DNA from: Pseudomonadota bacterium
GTDB lineage: Bacteria > Pseudomonadota > Alphaproteobacteria > Azospirillales > Azospirillaceae
NCBI GenBank assembly: GCA_023412175.1
Contig: JAEYOB010000132.1
Span: forward strand, 1 to 5,504
Direction: 5' to 3'
Length of the DNA stretch: 5,504 nucleotides
Part shown: positions 1 to 5,504 of the stretch, in pieces
Layout: each line of letters starts with the position of its first letter
Position numbering within the stretch: the first letter of the stretch is position 1
Program-made: the position numbers and the translations under genes
The notes under the pieces: model-generated
What the model saw: the letters and a program-made list of their open reading frames with translations, nothing else
Database searches by the model: none
Told to the model about the DNA's origin: nothing

Positions 1-659
1 TCCGCAAGGCGGCGCAGGCGCGCGTCGATCTGGTGACGCCGATCGTCAAGGCGTGGTCCACCGACATCGGCTGCGAGGTGGCCTCCACCGGCGTGCAGGT
101 GCACGGCGGCATGGGCTTCATCGAGGAGACCGGGGCGGCCCAGCACTATCGCGACGCCCGCATCACGCCGATCTACGAGGGCACCAACGGCATCCAGGCC
201 AACGACCTCGTTTTCCGCAAGGTCGGCCGCGACGGCGGCGCCGGGGCCGAGGCGTTCATCGCCGAGATCCGCGCCACGCTGGCCGAGCTGGAAGGCGTTC
301 CCGGCGACGACATGGAGGCGATCCGCACCAACCTGTCCGCCGCGCTGGCGGCTCTCGACCAGGCGACCGCCTGGGTGGTCCGCATCCAGAAGGAGGGCGA
401 CGCCCGCGCCGCTGCGGCCGGTGCGGTGAACTATCTGCGCCTGTGGGGCACGGTGGCCGGCGGCTGGATGATGGCGAAGGCGGCGGCCAAGGCCATGGAA
501 GGCCTACGCCAGCCCGGCGCCAACGCGCCGTTCCTGGAGGCCAAGCTGGTCACCGCCCGCTTCTACGCCGAGCAGATCCTGCCCTCCGCGCACGGCCTGC
601 TGGTGCCGATCGTCACCGCGCAGCGCACGGTGATGGCGCTGAGCGAGGATCAGTTCTGA
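1..659 (+). CDS. Acyl-CoA dehydrogenase, C-terminal part (5' end outside window)
   Basis: FAD-dependent acyl-CoA dehydrogenase that introduces the alpha-beta double bond into an acyl-CoA thioester, as in fatty-acid beta-oxidation or related acyl-CoA catabolism; cytoplasmic. The frame is open from base 3, giving about 218 residues before the TGA at 657-659. The GTG at 33 is an internal valine codon, not a start. Visible family signatures are VQVHGGMGF and then IYEGTNGIQAND. The Glu of YEGT (codon 177-179) aligns with the catalytic base of medium-chain-type enzymes. About 150 further residues follow, ending in ALSEDQF; this matches the extra C-terminal domain of the long, roughly 600-residue subfamily (FadE/DmdC-like, PF12806-type), so about two thirds of the protein lies upstream. 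Substrate chain length cannot be read from this fragment. It converges with the acetyltransferase gene, leaving 3 bases between the stop codons. Family assignment is secure; exact substrate is not. Confidence 0.95.
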   Translation, partial: RKAAQARVDLVTPIVKAWSTDIGCEVASTGVQVHGGMGFIEETGAAQHYRDARITPIYEGTNGIQANDLVFRKVGRDGGAGAEAFIAEIRATLAELEGVPGDDMEAIRTNLSAALAALDQATAWVVRIQKEGDARAAAAGAVNYLRLWGTVAGGWMMAKAAAKAMEGLRQPGANAPFLEAKLVTARFYAEQILPSAHGLLVPIVTAQRTVMALSEDQF

Positions 660-662
660 TGC

Positions 663-1268
663 CTACCCCTCCCCCCGCGGGCCGGGGGGAGGGGTTTTCC
701 TTGCCCGTCGGGCGCGCCACTCGGCGCGCGTAACCTCCCACAGTTCGGTCAGGTGCAGACCGGAAACGTACGAGCGCATCTCGGTCCGGACGATCCGCAT
801 GCCGGTCCGCTCCGACAGGCGCCGCGACGCTTGGTTCGCGACGGCCTTGGGAACGCGCAGGACCTCGCGCCCCAGCTCCTCGAACCAGAAATCCGTAACC
901 GCGTCGGCGGCCTCGCCCATCAGTCCCCGCCCCTGCCAGGGCCGGCCGAGCCAGAACCCCCGATTGTCATCCTCCTGCGCCATCAGACTGACCACGCCGA
1001 CGACCTCAGCGGGGCTGTCCTTCAGCCGCAGAGTCCAATGCCATTCCTCGCCGCACGCCATCGCCGGCAGGGCGTGGTCGCGGATGTAGGTCAAGGCGCC
1101 GTCGCCGGGGTACGGCCAGGGGATGCGGTCATTGAGGAACCGGACGATCTCCCACACGGGAAAATGGCGCTGAATCGGTTCGGCATCGGCAAGGGTCAGC
1201 GGACGGAGCACCAGGCGCGCCGTTGTGATCGGCTTCGCGGGGTGATGGAGCCCGCCAGCGGTCTGCAC
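663..1268 (-). CDS. GNAT-family N-acetyltransferase (RimJ/RimL-like)
   Basis: Predicted acetyl-CoA-dependent N-acetyltransferase of about 201 residues, the usual size for the RimJ/RimL-type (Acetyltransf_3) branch. It opens with the typical beta strand TTARLVLRPLTLADAEPI (residues 15-32). The acetyl-CoA binding motif A is visible as GFWLGRPWQGRGLMGEA (104-120), with the pyrophosphate loop Q-GRG-L-M. It is followed by the NQAS..L segment (145-151) that in this family comes before the final helix. The chosen start is GTG at 1268: no ATG lies upstream of motif A in a sensible position, a GAGG (1278-1281) sits 9 bases upstream, and homology-like sequence begins soon after. The frame stays open far upstream, but that part is a shadow of pcs. 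The start lies 11 bases after the pcs stop, so co-transcription is likely. The C-terminal tail RKTPPPGPRGEG is encoded by the convergent terminator hairpin. The substrate (protein N-terminus, amino acid, drug) is unknown. Confidence 0.85.
   Translation of the reverse strand: MQTAGGLHHPAKPITTARLVLRPLTLADAEPIQRHFPVWEIVRFLNDRIPWPYPGDGALTYIRDHALPAMACGEEWHWTLRLKDSPAEVVGVVSLMAQEDDNRGFWLGRPWQGRGLMGEAADAVTDFWFEELGREVLRVPKAVANQASRRLSERTGMRIVRTEMRSYVSGLHLTELWEVTRAEWRARRARKTPPPGPRGEG
665..698 (+). terminator. Rho-independent terminator of the acyl-CoA dehydrogenase gene
   Basis: Perfect 12-bp inverted repeat: arm 665-676 (ACCCCTCCCCCC) pairs with arm 684-695 (GGGGGGAGGGGT) around a 7-base loop. The right arm runs directly into TTTT (695-698), so the signal points in the plus direction, 5 bases after the dehydrogenase stop codon. 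The opposite side has no T run, so termination of the converging minus-strand gene here is less certain. The whole hairpin lies within the last codons of the acetyltransferase frame. Confidence 0.85.
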
Positions 1269-1277
1269 CCGTCCACC

Positions 1278-1281
1278 CCTC
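1278..1281 (-). promoter_or_regulatory. Ribosome binding site of the GNAT gene, overlapping the pcs stop
   Basis: On the minus strand a GAGG core (extending to GAGGGG) lies 9 bases before the GTG start at 1268 and shares bases with the TGA stop of pcs (1280-1282). This supports the GTG start and suggests that ribosomes finishing pcs could re-initiate on the acetyltransferase message. Confidence 0.55.
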
Positions 1282-2041
1282 AACCGGAAGCCGAGGGCGG
1301 GCCGGACACCGTCCGCCACGCACACACCGCGAGGTACCAGGCGCTCGCCCCCAGCCACACGGCGAAGGGCAGCGCCGGGCGGACGGGGTGTTCCGACACC
1401 AGCCACGCCGCCGCAGCCAGCCATGCCACGGTGACGACGACGTTCAGCGGCAGCAGCGCGCGCACCCGCAGCGGATGCAGGAACTTCACCGGCACGAAGG
1501 TCAGCACCCCCAGCCCCAGCACCACCGCGGCGTTCGCCCACGGATCGAGCCCGAGCAGCCACAGGCACAGCACCACCACGTTCCAGATCGCCGGGAAGCC
1601 GACGAAGTAGTGATCGTCGCTCTTCATGCCGGTGTTGGCGAAGCAGTACAGCGAGGTCACCAGCATCCACGCCGCCCCCGGTATGCCGAGGCCGGGCGGC
1701 AGCAGTTCGTAGAAGATGACGAAGACCGCCGGCACCAGCACGTAGGTGAGATAGTCGGTCACCAGATCGAGCACCGACCCGTCGATGCGGGGAAGCACCT
1801 CGCGCACCCGCGCCAGCCGCGCGAAGGTTCCGTCGACGCCGTCGACCACCAGCGCCAGCCCAAGGAGCGCGAAGCACACCGCCGGCTCCCCCTGCCCCGC
1901 CGCCAGCAACGCACCGAGGCCAAGCACCACGCCGCTGGCGGTGAAGGCGTGCACCGCCCAGGCGGTTAGCCGGCGGCCGATCTGGTAGCCCGCGTCCACG
2001 TCCCCTCTCTGCCCCTGCCCTGCCTTGGCCTGGAGACCCAT
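1280..2041 (-). CDS. pcs: Phosphatidylcholine synthase (CDP-alcohol phosphatidyltransferase family)
   Basis: Integral inner-membrane enzyme that condenses choline directly with CDP-diacylglycerol to give phosphatidylcholine and CMP, the one-step bacterial Pcs route (EC 2.7.8.24). The catalytic signature is D70-G71-x2-A74-R75-x12-G88-x3-D92-x3-D96. The x12 spacing distinguishes Pcs from the common x8 motif of phosphatidylserine, phosphatidylglycerol and cardiolipin-type synthases. Other recalled Pcs-like stretches are REVLP after the motif, the NTGMKSDDHYFVGFPAIWN segment (136-154) and FLHPLRVRALLPLN (187-200). I count eight likely membrane segments (about 27-48, 53-67, 98-114, 121-138, 149-165, 169-187, 197-215, 222-243). 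The 253-residue length is normal. The start is uncertain: ATG at 2041 has only an AGG touching it, while GTG at 1999 (residue 15) follows a purine-rich AGAGAGGGGAC and would remove a non-conserved tail. A minus-strand terminator precedes the gene, so it probably has its own promoter in 2042-2097. The GNAT gene follows closely. Confidence 0.9.
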   Translation of the reverse strand: MGLQAKAGQGQRGDVDAGYQIGRRLTAWAVHAFTASGVVLGLGALLAAGQGEPAVCFALLGLALVVDGVDGTFARLARVREVLPRIDGSVLDLVTDYLTYVLVPAVFVIFYELLPPGLGIPGAAWMLVTSLYCFANTGMKSDDHYFVGFPAIWNVVVLCLWLLGLDPWANAAVVLGLGVLTFVPVKFLHPLRVRALLPLNVVVTVAWLAAAAWLVSEHPVRPALPFAVWLGASAWYLAVCAWRTVSGPPSASG

Positions 2042-2087
2042 CCTGCGGTGCGGCGTTCCCTATGGCAAGGGCTCCTCCCGCCCGATC

Positions 2088-2122
2088 CCAAAAGGAAGGG
2101 CGCGGCGGGGGACCCCGCGCCC
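2088..2122 (-). terminator. Rho-independent terminator of the chemoreceptor gene
   Basis: Arms 2098-2105 (GGGCGCGG) and 2115-2122 (CCGCGCCC) form an 8-bp GC stem. Read on the minus strand, the stem is followed by TTCCTTTTGGG (2087-2097). It lies 25 bases after the chemoreceptor stop and before pcs, separating the two transcription units. The T run is interrupted, so termination may be incomplete. Confidence 0.7.
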
Positions 2123-2146
2123 GTTGCCATGGAGCGCCCCAGCGGA

Positions 2147-3838
2147 TCAGGCCGCGCGGATGCCCGCAAGGAAGGTTTCGACCTCGCGACGCAGGGCCTC
2201 CGCCTGCCGCGACAGCTCGTTCGACGCGCCGAGCACCTGGGAGGCTGCGGCGCCGGTCTGGTTCGCCGCCTGGTTCACCCCGACGATGTTGCCGCTGACC
2301 TCCTCGGTTCCTTGGGCCGCCTGATGCACGCTGCGGGTGATTTCGGCCGTGGTGGCGTTCTGCTCCTCGATGGCGGCGGCGATGGTCGAGGCGATCTCGT
2401 TCATCGTGCCGATGGTGCCACCGATCTCCTCGATGGCGCCGACCGCGCCGCGCGTGGCGACCTGTACGTTGGCGATCTGCGCGGAGATATCCTCGGTGGC
2501 CTTGGCGGTCTGGTTGGCCAGCGCCTTCACCTCCGAGGCGACGACGGCAAAGCCCTTGCCCGCTTCGCCGGCGCGGGCGGCTTCGATGGTGGCGTTGAGC
2601 GCCAGCAGGTTGGTCTGGCTGGCGATGTCCTGGATGAGCTTGACCACCTCGCCGATGCGGCCGGCCTCCTCGGCAAGGCTGCGCACCGAGCCGGTGGTCA
2701 CCTGCGCCTCGCGCACCGCCTTGGCGGCGATGTCGTTGGAGCGCGACACCTGCCGGCCGATCTCCTGGATCGAGGCCCCCATCTCGTCGGCGGCCGAGGC
2801 GACCGTCTGCACGTGGGCCGAGGTCTGCTCGGCCGCGGCGGCAGATGCGGTCGCCCGGCGGTTCGTCTGTTCGGCGAGCGCCGCCATGCTCTCGGCGGTC
2901 TGGCTGAGTTCGGTGGATGCGGAGGCAACCCCGCCCAGCACGCCGCTGACGGTCCGGTCGAAATGCTGGACGAGGCGCTCGATGGACGCCGCGCGCTTCT
3001 GCTTGGCGGCCTGCTCGGCCGCCTGTTCGGCCGCCAGCCGCTCGGCATCGACCATGCTGTCCTTGAAGATCTGAACCGCTCCGGCCATGGCGCCGATCTC
3101 GTCCTTGCGACCAAGGCCGACGACCTCAACAGACATGTCACGCGCGGCAAGCCGCGTCATCACGGCGGTCATCGCGGCGATCGGCCGGGAAACGCCGAAC
3201 ACGACCAGCGCCGCCATCGCCAGGGCCGATCCCGTCGCAAAGAACACCGCGACGACGATCCATATCCGCGTCGATGCGTAGACCGCCGCCCCGTAGTCGG
3301 CGAGCTTCCGCCCCTCGCGGGTGTTGAATTCCACGCCCTTCGCCAGCGTGGTCCGGCCATTGAGGAACAGGTCCCGCATATCCGTGGTGAAGAGGCTCGA
3401 TGCCTCCTCCCGCTTCCCTTCGAGGACGAGGGCGCGCATTTTCTCGCCGGCGTCCTGATACAGCTTCCATTCCCGAAGGAACTGATCGGCCAGGCGGCGC
3501 TCCTCGCCCTGCGTGACCATCACCTCGTAGGAACGCCACGCCTTCTCGCGCAACTCATTGGCGGTCCGCAGGTTATCGAGGGCAGCCTTCCGCGCGGTGT
3601 CCGTGACCGACAGCAGCAGGTTCGCCTCCGCGATGCGGTAGCGTTCCGTCACCGCTGCAAAGGCCCCCAGCGCTCCAGTGGAGGGAAGCCAATTGTCCCG
3701 GATTTCCGCCGCTGCATCGTTGATCGCCGAAATGCGCTGGACCGCGAACGCTCCGAGCGCGACCACGACAACAATGGCACACGCAAACGAAAATATAATC
3801 TTCGCCCTGACGGATATATCGTTCACCAAGCCCAGCAT
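2147..3838 (-). CDS. Methyl-accepting chemotaxis protein (4HB-type chemoreceptor)
   Basis: Transmembrane chemoreceptor that signals to CheA/CheW and is adapted by CheR/CheB-type methylation. With the chosen start it has 563 residues, a standard length. Order of parts: short cytoplasmic N-terminus; TM1 about 14-36; periplasmic, mostly helical sensor of roughly 155 residues, resembling a four-helix-bundle (4HB_MCP) domain; TM2 about 192-214; HAMP about 215-268, with its conserved Pro (219) and DEIG (246-249); a Gln/Ala/Lys-rich linker; then the long antiparallel coiled coil. The signalling tip is clear at 405-441 (IASQTNLLALNATIEAARAG, then GKGFAVVASEVKALA). IEEQNATTAEI (490-500) resembles a methylation-region helix. 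The protein ends in FLAGIRAA, without a NWETF-type CheR tether. Start choice: ATG at 3838 has GAGGAG 9 bases upstream, while the in-frame ATG at 3871 lacks a ribosome binding site. Terminators on both sides suggest a single-gene transcript. The ligand is unknown. Confidence 0.95.
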   Translation of the reverse strand: MLGLVNDISVRAKIIFSFACAIVVVVALGAFAVQRISAINDAAAEIRDNWLPSTGALGAFAAVTERYRIAEANLLLSVTDTARKAALDNLRTANELREKAWRSYEVMVTQGEERRLADQFLREWKLYQDAGEKMRALVLEGKREEASSLFTTDMRDLFLNGRTTLAKGVEFNTREGRKLADYGAAVYASTRIWIVVAVFFATGSALAMAALVVFGVSRPIAAMTAVMTRLAARDMSVEVVGLGRKDEIGAMAGAVQIFKDSMVDAERLAAEQAAEQAAKQKRAASIERLVQHFDRTVSGVLGGVASASTELSQTAESMAALAEQTNRRATASAAAAEQTSAHVQTVASAADEMGASIQEIGRQVSRSNDIAAKAVREAQVTTGSVRSLAEEAGRIGEVVKLIQDIASQTNLLALNATIEAARAGEAGKGFAVVASEVKALANQTAKATEDISAQIANVQVATRGAVGAIEEIGGTIGTMNEIASTIAAAIEEQNATTAEITRSVHQAAQGTEEVSGNIVGVNQAANQTGAAASQVLGASNELSRQAEALRREVETFLAGIRAA

Positions 3839-3847
3839 CGCAGACTT

Positions 3848-3853
3848 CTCCTC
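3848..3853 (-). promoter_or_regulatory. Ribosome binding site of the chemoreceptor gene
   Basis: GAGGAG on the minus strand, separated by 9 bases from the ATG at 3838. It decides between two in-frame starts: the upstream ATG at 3871 is preceded by CTTTCCGCCACG, which has no Shine-Dalgarno character, and would place the binding site inside the coding region. Confidence 0.75.
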
Positions 3854-3967
3854 TATTCTGAAAACCCTCATCGTGGCGGAAAGGGATCCTGATGCGGTGC
3901 ACTCAGGATTGACCTCACCAGCATCGACGACCTCCGGTTTTCATAAAGCCGACCTGTTTAGTAAGAT

Positions 3968-4000
3968 TTATGCGCATTCATTCGATAACTAATCGCATAA
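3968..4000. repeat. Inverted repeat TTATGCG ... CGCATAA upstream of the chemoreceptor gene
   Basis: Perfect 7-bp arms at 3968-3974 and 3994-4000, separated by 19 bases. The left arm overlaps the 8-bp palindrome ATGCGCAT (3970-3977). The stretch 3955-4017 is clearly AT-rich against the GC-rich surroundings and lies 130-180 bases before the chemoreceptor start, consistent with a promoter or regulatory region. Arms this short could occur by chance; function is inferred only from position. Confidence 0.35.
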
Positions 4001-4006
4001 TCAGTC

Positions 4007-4012
4007 ATCATA
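4007..4012 (-). promoter_or_regulatory. Possible -10 element for the chemoreceptor gene
   Basis: On the minus strand TATGAT matches the TATAAT consensus at 5 of 6 positions and sits in the AT-rich patch upstream of the chemoreceptor. The region about 17 bases further upstream falls on the right edge of the 4029-4045 inverted repeat and has no good TTGACA match (CGCAAT), so an activator or an alternative sigma factor would be needed. I did not find convincing sigma-28 or sigma-54 motifs. Confidence 0.2.
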
Positions 4013-4028
4013 ATTTCCGCATGCCTGA

Positions 4029-4045
4029 ATTGCGTTTTACGCAAT
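4029..4045. promoter_or_regulatory. Perfect 17-bp inverted repeat, candidate operator
   Basis: ATTGCGT-TTT-ACGCAAT: two perfect 7-bp arms (4029-4035 and 4039-4045) around 3 bases, in the non-coding gap between glcF and the chemoreceptor gene. The size, symmetry and GT-N3-AC centre look like a dimeric-repressor site. The centre is reminiscent of FadR-subfamily GntR operators (TNGT-N3-ACNA), although the outer bases differ. No regulator gene is in the window. On RNA it would be a weak hairpin with no following T run, so a terminator is less likely. Confidence 0.4.
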
Positions 4046-4106
4046 GCCCGAGTTGAAGCGTCGCGCGGCGGACACGCCGACGCCTCCCTTCCCGCCGGCA
4101 GCGCGG

Positions 4107-4135
4107 AAAAGAAAAGGGACGCCGATGGCGCCCCC
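4107..4135 (-). terminator. Rho-independent terminator after glcF
   Basis: On the minus strand GGGGCGCC (4134-4127), loop ATC, then GGCGTCCC (4123-4116) gives an 8-bp stem with one G-U pair. It is followed by TTTTCTTTT (4115-4107). It lies 53 bases after the glcF stop, so it would close the glycolate oxidase operon. An A run on the other side (T run 4139-4145 on the plus strand) could let it work in both directions. Confidence 0.85.
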
Positions 4136-4187
4136 GTTCCTTTTTCGTCCAATGGCAATCCGACGGCGGCCCATACAACCGGCCGCA

Positions 4188-5504
4188 TCACTCCGCCGCC
4201 CGCGCATGCGCGGCGGCGGGCTGGCCGGCGAAGGCGGCATTGCCCTCCAGGGCGCGGGGCAGCGGGCCGCCGGCCGCCCAGTCCAGCAGTTCCACCGTGT
4301 GCACGATGGGGATCTCGGTGCCGGTGGCGATCTGGGTGATGCAGCCCAGGTTGCCGGCGGCGACGGCATCCGGCTCGGTGCTGGCGATGTTGCGCACCTT
4401 GCGGTCGCGCAGCGCTTCCGACAGCTCGGGCTGGAGCATGTTGTAGGTGCCGGCCGAGCCGCAGCAGATGTGCCCCTCGGGAATCTCGCGCACCTCGAAG
4501 CCGGCGGCGCGCAGCAGCGCCCGCGGCGGATCCTTGATGCGCTGGCCGTGCTGCATGGAGCACGCCGAGTGGTAGGCGATAACCTGCCCGGTGCGGCGCA
4601 CCGGCTCGGCCAGCCCGATCTCCGCCAGGAACTCGGTAACGTCGCGGGCCAGCGCGGCGACACGCTTGGCGTCCGGCCCGACCGCCGCATCCTCGGCGAA
4701 CATGTGGCCGTAGTCCTTGACCGTGGTGCCGCAGCCGGACGCGTTGATGATGATGGCGTCCAGCCCCTCTCCGTCGATCTCCCGCGCCCAGGCGCCGATG
4801 GTTTTGGCAGCGGTGGCGTGCGACAGGCCGGTCTTGCCCATATGGTGGGTCAGCGCACCGCAGCAGTCGGCCCCCCGGGCGATCACCACCTCGACGCCGT
4901 GCCGGGTCAGCAGGCTGACGGTCGCCTCGTTGATCTGCGGCGCCAGCACCTGCTGGGCGCAGCCGGCCAGCAGCGCCACGCGCTTCCTGCGCGGCCCCTG
5001 CGCCGGGTGCACCTGCGGCACGTCCACCGGGCTCGGTCCCGGCACCGACCGGGGTGCCAGATGCAGCATGGCGCCGAGCCGGCCCGGCACCAGAGTGCGG
5101 AACGGCCGCGCCACCCAGGCCAGCAGCAGCGCCAGCCGGAACAGCCGCGGGTTCGGCAGCACCTTGGCCAGCACGGCGCGCAGGTGCCGGTTGAAGGGCG
5201 GGCGGGTGTAGGTCTTCTCGATGTGCTCGCGCCCGCGGTCCACCAGATGCATGTAGTCCACGCCCGACGGGCAGGTGGTCATGCAGGACAGGCAGGAGAG
5301 GCAGCGGTCGATGTGCTTGACCACCTTGGGCGAGGGCGACCCGCCCTTCTCGAACATGTCCTTGATCAGGTAGATGCGGCCGCGCGGGCTGTCCAGCTCG
5401 TCGCCAAGCGTGATGTAGGTTGGGCACGTCGCCGTGCAGAAGCCGCAGTGCACGCACTTGCGCAGGATGCCCTCGGCCTCCCTGATTTCCGGCTGGGCGA
5501 GTTG
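4188..5504 (-). CDS. glcF: Glycolate oxidase iron-sulfur subunit GlcF (5' end just outside window)
   Basis: Iron-sulfur subunit of the membrane-associated glycolate dehydrogenase GlcDEF, which oxidises glycolate to glyoxylate and passes electrons to the respiratory chain. The frame is open to the window edge, giving 438 visible residues; only a few N-terminal residues appear to be missing. Numbering from the edge, the first 4Fe-4S motif is C17-x2-C20-x2-C23-x3-C27-P and the second is C68-x2-C71-x2-C74-x3-C78-P. Two Cys-rich CCG modules follow: C182, C214-C215-G216, C258; and C315, C347-C348-G349, C388. The segment after the first cluster, GDELDSPRGRIYLIKDM (34-50), is typical of GlcF. The internal GTG at 5453 would cut off the first cluster cysteine, so it is not the start. 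The tail after about residue 410 is Ala-rich and poorly conserved. glcD and glcE are expected further upstream on the same strand. LutA or GlpC are related but differ in size and arrangement. Confidence 0.95.
   Translation of the reverse strand, partial: QLAQPEIREAEGILRKCVHCGFCTATCPTYITLGDELDSPRGRIYLIKDMFEKGGSPSPKVVKHIDRCLSCLSCMTTCPSGVDYMHLVDRGREHIEKTYTRPPFNRHLRAVLAKVLPNPRLFRLALLLAWVARPFRTLVPGRLGAMLHLAPRSVPGPSPVDVPQVHPAQGPRRKRVALLAGCAQQVLAPQINEATVSLLTRHGVEVVIARGADCCGALTHHMGKTGLSHATAAKTIGAWAREIDGEGLDAIIINASGCGTTVKDYGHMFAEDAAVGPDAKRVAALARDVTEFLAEIGLAEPVRRTGQVIAYHSACSMQHGQRIKDPPRALLRAAGFEVREIPEGHICCGSAGTYNMLQPELSEALRDRKVRNIASTEPDAVAAGNLGCITQIATGTEIPIVHTVELLDWAAGGPLPRALEGNAAFAGQPAAAHARAAE

Larger units (their letters stand above)
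3839..4187. other. Non-coding gap between glcF and the chemoreceptor gene
   Basis: These 349 bases hold no gene I can support. From the glcF side they contain the glcF terminator (4107-4135), a GC-rich part with small nested inverted repeats (arms GCGTCG 4058-4063 and CGACGC 4078-4083), the perfect inverted repeat at 4029-4045, an AT-rich patch (3955-4017) and the untranslated leader of the chemoreceptor gene with its ribosome binding site. Open frames crossing it, including one starting at the glcF stop, have no recognisable protein character. Confidence 0.6.

Noticed and set aside
712..729. GCGCGCC-ACTC-GGCGCGC hairpin near the end of the GNAT gene, as a second terminator
   Set aside because: It lies within coding sequence, has no T run on either side, and short GC palindromes are common in this base composition.
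753..1610. 285-codon plus-strand frame opposite the GNAT and pcs genes
   Set aside because: It is antisense to two well-supported genes, with low-complexity Pro/His/Gln/Arg composition and no motif.
663..1877. 404-codon reading of the GNAT frame, which would be an N-terminally extended fusion
   Set aside because: The first about 200 residues are Arg/Gly/Ala-rich and are the out-of-frame shadow of pcs; real acetyltransferase sequence begins near the GTG at 1268.
2048..3892. 614-codon open frame on the plus strand covering the whole chemoreceptor gene
   Set aside because: It is antisense to a clear chemoreceptor and its protein is a low-complexity Gly/Arg/His/Asp-rich sequence, typical of a shadow frame in GC-rich DNA. 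No ribosome binding site or family motif.
3940..3995. TAAA boxes (for example in CATAAATC and CTAAACAG) as sigma-28 flagellar promoter elements for the chemoreceptor
   Set aside because: No GCCGATAA-like -10 element at the right spacing; the best match is about 4 of 8.
3958..4188. 76-codon minus-strand frame whose ATG overlaps the glcF stop (TGATG)
   Set aside because: The overlap looks like translational coupling, but the frame runs straight through the glcF terminator and the inverted repeats, and the peptide shows no recognisable protein character.

Overview
The window is GC-rich, gene-dense bacterial DNA with ordinary single-copy chromosomal genes. The gene content fits an alphaproteobacterium, most likely a Rhodospirillales or Azospirillum-like relative: a phosphatidylcholine synthase with the Pcs-type signature, a glycolate oxidase GlcF, a 4HB-type chemoreceptor, and an acyl-CoA dehydrogenase with the long C-terminal extension. 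The lineage is inferred from protein character only; no marker gene is present.

Layout: (1) Positions 1-659, plus strand, hold the 3' part of an acyl-CoA dehydrogenase, closed by a strong hairpin terminator. (2) From 663 onward every gene lies on the minus strand. Reading in transcription order, from the right edge leftward, these are glcF (4188 to beyond 5504, missing its first few codons), a terminator (4107-4135), an AT-rich non-coding stretch with inverted repeats, a methyl-accepting chemotaxis protein (2147-3838), a terminator (2088-2122), phosphatidylcholine synthase pcs (1280-2041), and a GNAT acetyltransferase (663-1268) 11 bases after pcs.

How the genes fit together: pcs and the acetyltransferase look like one translationally linked pair. 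glcF is presumably the last gene of a glcDEF-type glycolate oxidase operon that continues outside the window. The chemoreceptor has a terminator on each side and looks like a single-gene unit. The dehydrogenase and the acetyltransferase converge with only 3 bases between their stop codons, so the dehydrogenase terminator is encoded inside the last codons of the acetyltransferase.

I see no tRNA, rRNA, CRISPR array, insertion sequence, phage gene or defence system, and no convincing undescribed multi-gene system. The most worthwhile unexplained sequence is the 349-base gap between glcF and the chemoreceptor gene. It holds a perfect 7+3+7 inverted repeat and several further TGCG-containing symmetric elements.
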